Shown: positions 13,499 through 15,205 of the stretch, piece by piece
Numbering within the stretch: position 1 is the stretch's first letter
Layout of the letters: each line of letters begins with the position of its first letter
Origin: Chloroflexi bacterium RBG_13_51_52
Lineage (GTDB): Bacteria; Chloroflexota; Dehalococcoidia; Dehalococcoidales; RBG-16-60-22
NCBI GenBank assembly: GCA_001796525.1
Contig: MGMT01000044.1
Coordinates: 1 to 15,205, forward strand
Length of the DNA: 15,205 nt
Direction of reading: 5' to 3'
Position numbers and translations under genes: made by a program
The notes under the pieces: model-generated
Told to the model about the DNA's origin: nothing
Seen by the model: only the letters and a program-made list of their open reading frames with translations
The model's database searches: none

Positions 13499-14386
13499 CT
13501 AGACACCATCCAGAGATTGTGCCGGGTTTTCTTCTCCGTAAAAAGCCACGCCCACTAAACCCGGCCCCGTGTGCACCCCCATTACCGGGGTAAACTCGGT
13601 AATATATATCTCTTTACATTCGAATTGAGATGTAATCCTGTCTTTCAGTGTCGTTGCCTCTGTAATGGCATCGGCGTGCATTACGGCGACGTGAAGCTGC
13701 TGGCCCTTCCTTACTGCCGTATACATCAGCTTTAAGATACGATCGATAGCGCTTTTCATCGTCCTTGGGAGGGCTACCGTATGGGGGTCTGCGTGATTCA
13801 GTGTAAAAACAGGTTTGAGGCTAAGGATTGAATTGACCAGCGCGGCAGCCTGCGGTACGCGCCCGCTTCTCGCCAGGTAGTGCAGCGTGTCCAGTGTGGC
13901 GAATAAGTTTACCTTTGACATTACGTTATTAACGATTTTCAAAACTTCTTCCAGGGGTTTGTCCAGCGCGGCTACTCTGGCGGCCGCCAGTGCCACCAGT
14001 CCCTGACCGGCAGCGGCTGTAGTGCATTCTATAACCTCGATGGTCACGTCATGAAGAGTGTTTTTTGCCATTTCTACTGCCGTCCGCGCTGAATTATACA
14101 TTGCGCTGAATTTGGCTGGCTCCGTTAAGCAAAGGATGTTGTGTGCATTTCGGCTGGCAGTTTGGAAAGCTTCGAGGTAGGGGGTCGGCGAGGAGGCGGA
14201 TGTGGTGGGCATTTTTTTTGATTTACGCAGCATTGCATAGAACTCGGTAGGGGTGATGTCTATCCCGTCCCGGTACGTATTCTCATTGATTATCAAAGGG
14301 ACCGGCACCACTACAATATCAAACGATTTTACCTGTTCCGGGGGTACGCAGGCAGTGGTGTCCGTTACGATAGCTACTTTATTCGT
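13499..14386 (-). CDS. DegV family fatty-acid-binding protein with apparent ACG start
   Basis: DegV proteins bind fatty acids in the cytoplasm and in some bacteria (FakB) present them to a fatty acid kinase. From ACG 14384-14386 the product is 295 aa, close to the usual 280-290. The N-terminus then reads MNKVAIVTDTTACVPPE, the normal DegV first strand and TDST-like motif. Later come YRDGID (38-43), MPTTSASSPTPYLEAF (59 on), LDTLHYLARSGRVPQAAA and the C-terminal GVHTGPGLVGVAF, all family hallmarks. The first standard start, GTG at 14311, would delete 25 residues including the conserved TDTTA strand. AAGGGG lies 7 nt before the ACG, and a TAA is found in frame further up, with no ATG, GTG or TTG in between. 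It follows the membrane protein gene by 24 nt and precedes the kinase by 33 nt. No fatty acid kinase gene is in view. Confidence 0.88.
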   Translation of the reverse strand, partial: TNKVAIVTDTTACVPPEQVKSFDIVVVPVPLIINENTYRDGIDITPTEFYAMLRKSKKMPTTSASSPTPYLEAFQTASRNAHNILCLTEPAKFSAMYNSARTAVEMAKNTLHDVTIEVIECTTAAAGQGLVALAAARVAALDKPLEEVLKIVNNVMSKVNLFATLDTLHYLARSGRVPQAAALVNSILSLKPVFTLNHADPHTVALPRTMKSAIDRILKLMYTAVRKGQQLHVAVMHADAITEATTLKDRITSQFECKEIYITEFTPVMGVHTGPGLVGVAFYGEENPAQSLDGV

Positions 14387-14393
14387 TGGTGCA

Positions 14394-14399
14394 CCCCTT
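14394..14399 (-). promoter_or_regulatory. Shine-Dalgarno site for the non-standard DegV start
   Basis: AAGGGG on the minus strand lies 7 nt before ACG 14386. No ATG, GTG or TTG in the right frame lies within reach of this site, whereas ACG is ideally placed. It is the main support for translation beginning at the ACG. Confidence 0.6.
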
Positions 14400-14410
14400 G
14401 GGGGATTTCT

Positions 14411-15205
14411 TTAAGATGTCGGCATAAAACCGGTGCTGGACGTGTTTTTGTTTCTATAGGACATTGCCCGTCTGTGTTTCAAGCGACTTTCCAGTATGGG
14501 AGGAACGAGCAGCACTCCCCACATTATTATCAATAGACCCAGGAAAGCAAGATTAATCAAATTACCTGTCGAATGATAGACTATCAGACTCAACGTGAAC
14601 AGACTTGACGCGGCCAGCAGACTGACCCTTAACCACCGCTGGCGTAAACGAATAAAAACTGCTATTGTCAAAGCCATCCCCATGAAACTTAGTCCTATCC
14701 ATGGGGCATAATAGTATAGTCGCTCTAAGCTTTCTTCGGAAAATCTGCCCGAAGGTGATATGGCCAGTAGCCAGCCGATGATTATCGGCATCGGCAGCAG
14801 CATCAGCGAACTGAAAAGCCAGTCCTTTTTGGTGGTCATGATAACAATGCGGATGAGCCACCAGAGCGCCAGCGCCAAATACACCGGCAACGCCAGGAAA
14901 GACCATCCTCTGGGAAGATAAAGCAGCATCAGTCCCACGATGACTACCGGCAGTAGAGTATACCCCAGCCATGGGAAAACCCAGGTAGGTTTACCGTGAC
15001 ACCAGCCGTAGACCGTCGTGGCGAGAATTAGCACCAGAACAAGTGATAGCCAGCCGGGATAATGCCACCAGTTGAGAACGAACAGCAATCCGAAAAGGAA
15101 GTGGGGCATCGATGCTAATAATACCTGTTTCCAGCTTCCCTGGCTGTGAGCTTCGTATATCTGACGGGCGATTGACTTGGTGCTGCCCATTTGGTTCAGG
15201 CATGT
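14411..15205 (-). CDS. Multi-pass membrane protein, unknown family (5' end probably outside window)
   Basis: The reading frame is open to the right edge. The first ATG in view, at 15190, would give 259 aa, but no Shine-Dalgarno is seen in the 15 nt before it, so the true start may lie beyond the window. The protein is very hydrophobic, with about eight predicted membrane segments: near residues 29-41, 46-63, 70-92, 97-115, 124-145, 163-185, 190-207 and 212-232 counted from that ATG. Many Trp residues sit at the segment ends. The tail after residue 232 is basic and polar (ESRLKHRRAMSYRNKN) and should be cytoplasmic. I see no transporter signature or catalytic motif and do not assign a function. 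It ends 24 nt before the DegV start and is the most upstream visible gene of the cluster. Confidence 0.78.
   Translation of the reverse strand, partial: TCLNQMGSTKSIARQIYEAHSQGSWKQVLLASMPHFLFGLLFVLNWWHYPGWLSLVLVLILATTVYGWCHGKPTWVFPWLGYTLLPVVIVGLMLLYLPRGWSFLALPVYLALALWWLIRIVIMTTKKDWLFSSLMLLPMPIIIGWLLAISPSGRFSEESLERLYYYAPWIGLSFMGMALTIAVFIRLRQRWLRVSLLAASSLFTLSLIVYHSTGNLINLAFLGLLIIMWGVLLVPPILESRLKHRRAMSYRNKNTSSTGFMPTS

Noticed and set aside
14562..14972. Minus-strand 136-codon open frame
   Set aside because: It is a different frame inside the membrane protein gene; the other frame gives consistent membrane segments.
1..15205. CRISPR array, insertion sequence, prophage or integron
   Set aside because: No regularly spaced repeats, transposase, integrase or phage structural genes were seen on either strand.

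Overview
This window most likely comes from a strictly anaerobic bacterium, and I lean towards Chloroflexota of the Dehalococcoidia type. The reasons are an oxygen-sensitive 2-hydroxyacyl-CoA dehydratase-type activase, a compact molybdenum-cofactor operon carrying a DUF362 gene, moderate GC content, and small conserved-looking genes beside rnc. The taxonomic call is inference: no rRNA gene is present. I see no insertion sequence, integrase, phage gene, CRISPR array or replication origin. It reads as a housekeeping and accessory-metabolism segment of a chromosome.

Layout. Positions 1-2873 (minus) hold 957 codons of a very large acyl-CoA dehydratase activase that runs off the left edge. It has its own good promoter (TTTACA-17-TATAAT). 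A 325-bp intergenic region with a long GC-rich hairpin separates it from a minus-strand unit of tRNA-Gln(CTG) and a 129-aa coiled-coil protein. Two divergent sigma70-type promoters at about 3693-3765 drive that unit leftward and, rightward, rnc (RNase III), a 49-aa highly charged peptide and acylphosphatase. Positions 5041-8321 (minus) are a molybdenum-cofactor operon, mobA-moeA-mobB-DUF362, tightly packed and with its own promoter. A lone plus-strand leucine-carboxyl-methyltransferase-family gene sits at 8490-9401. From the right edge to 9409 (minus) runs a six-gene cluster: membrane protein, DegV, P-loop kinase, PepA leucyl aminopeptidase, a UPF0173-like metallo-hydrolase, and a HAD phosphatase fused to a uridine-kinase-like domain.

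How it fits together. MobA, MoeA and MobB act in the last steps of molybdopterin cofactor synthesis (metal insertion and GMP attachment), so the DUF362 protein coupled to mobB is a candidate partner for that pathway or for the iron-sulfur/molybdenum enzymes it serves. The right-hand cluster mixes peptide turnover (PepA), fatty-acid binding (DegV) and three phosphoryl-transfer domains of unknown substrate, and looks like a salvage or repair set.

Most notable observations: the only start codon that gives DegV its full conserved N-terminus is ACG, preceded by a good Shine-Dalgarno sequence; the HAD-kinase fusion; the coupled DUF362 gene; a MobB with an extra C-terminal domain; and an RNase III with Gly in place of one metal-binding Asp. 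I did not find a convincing wholly new system.
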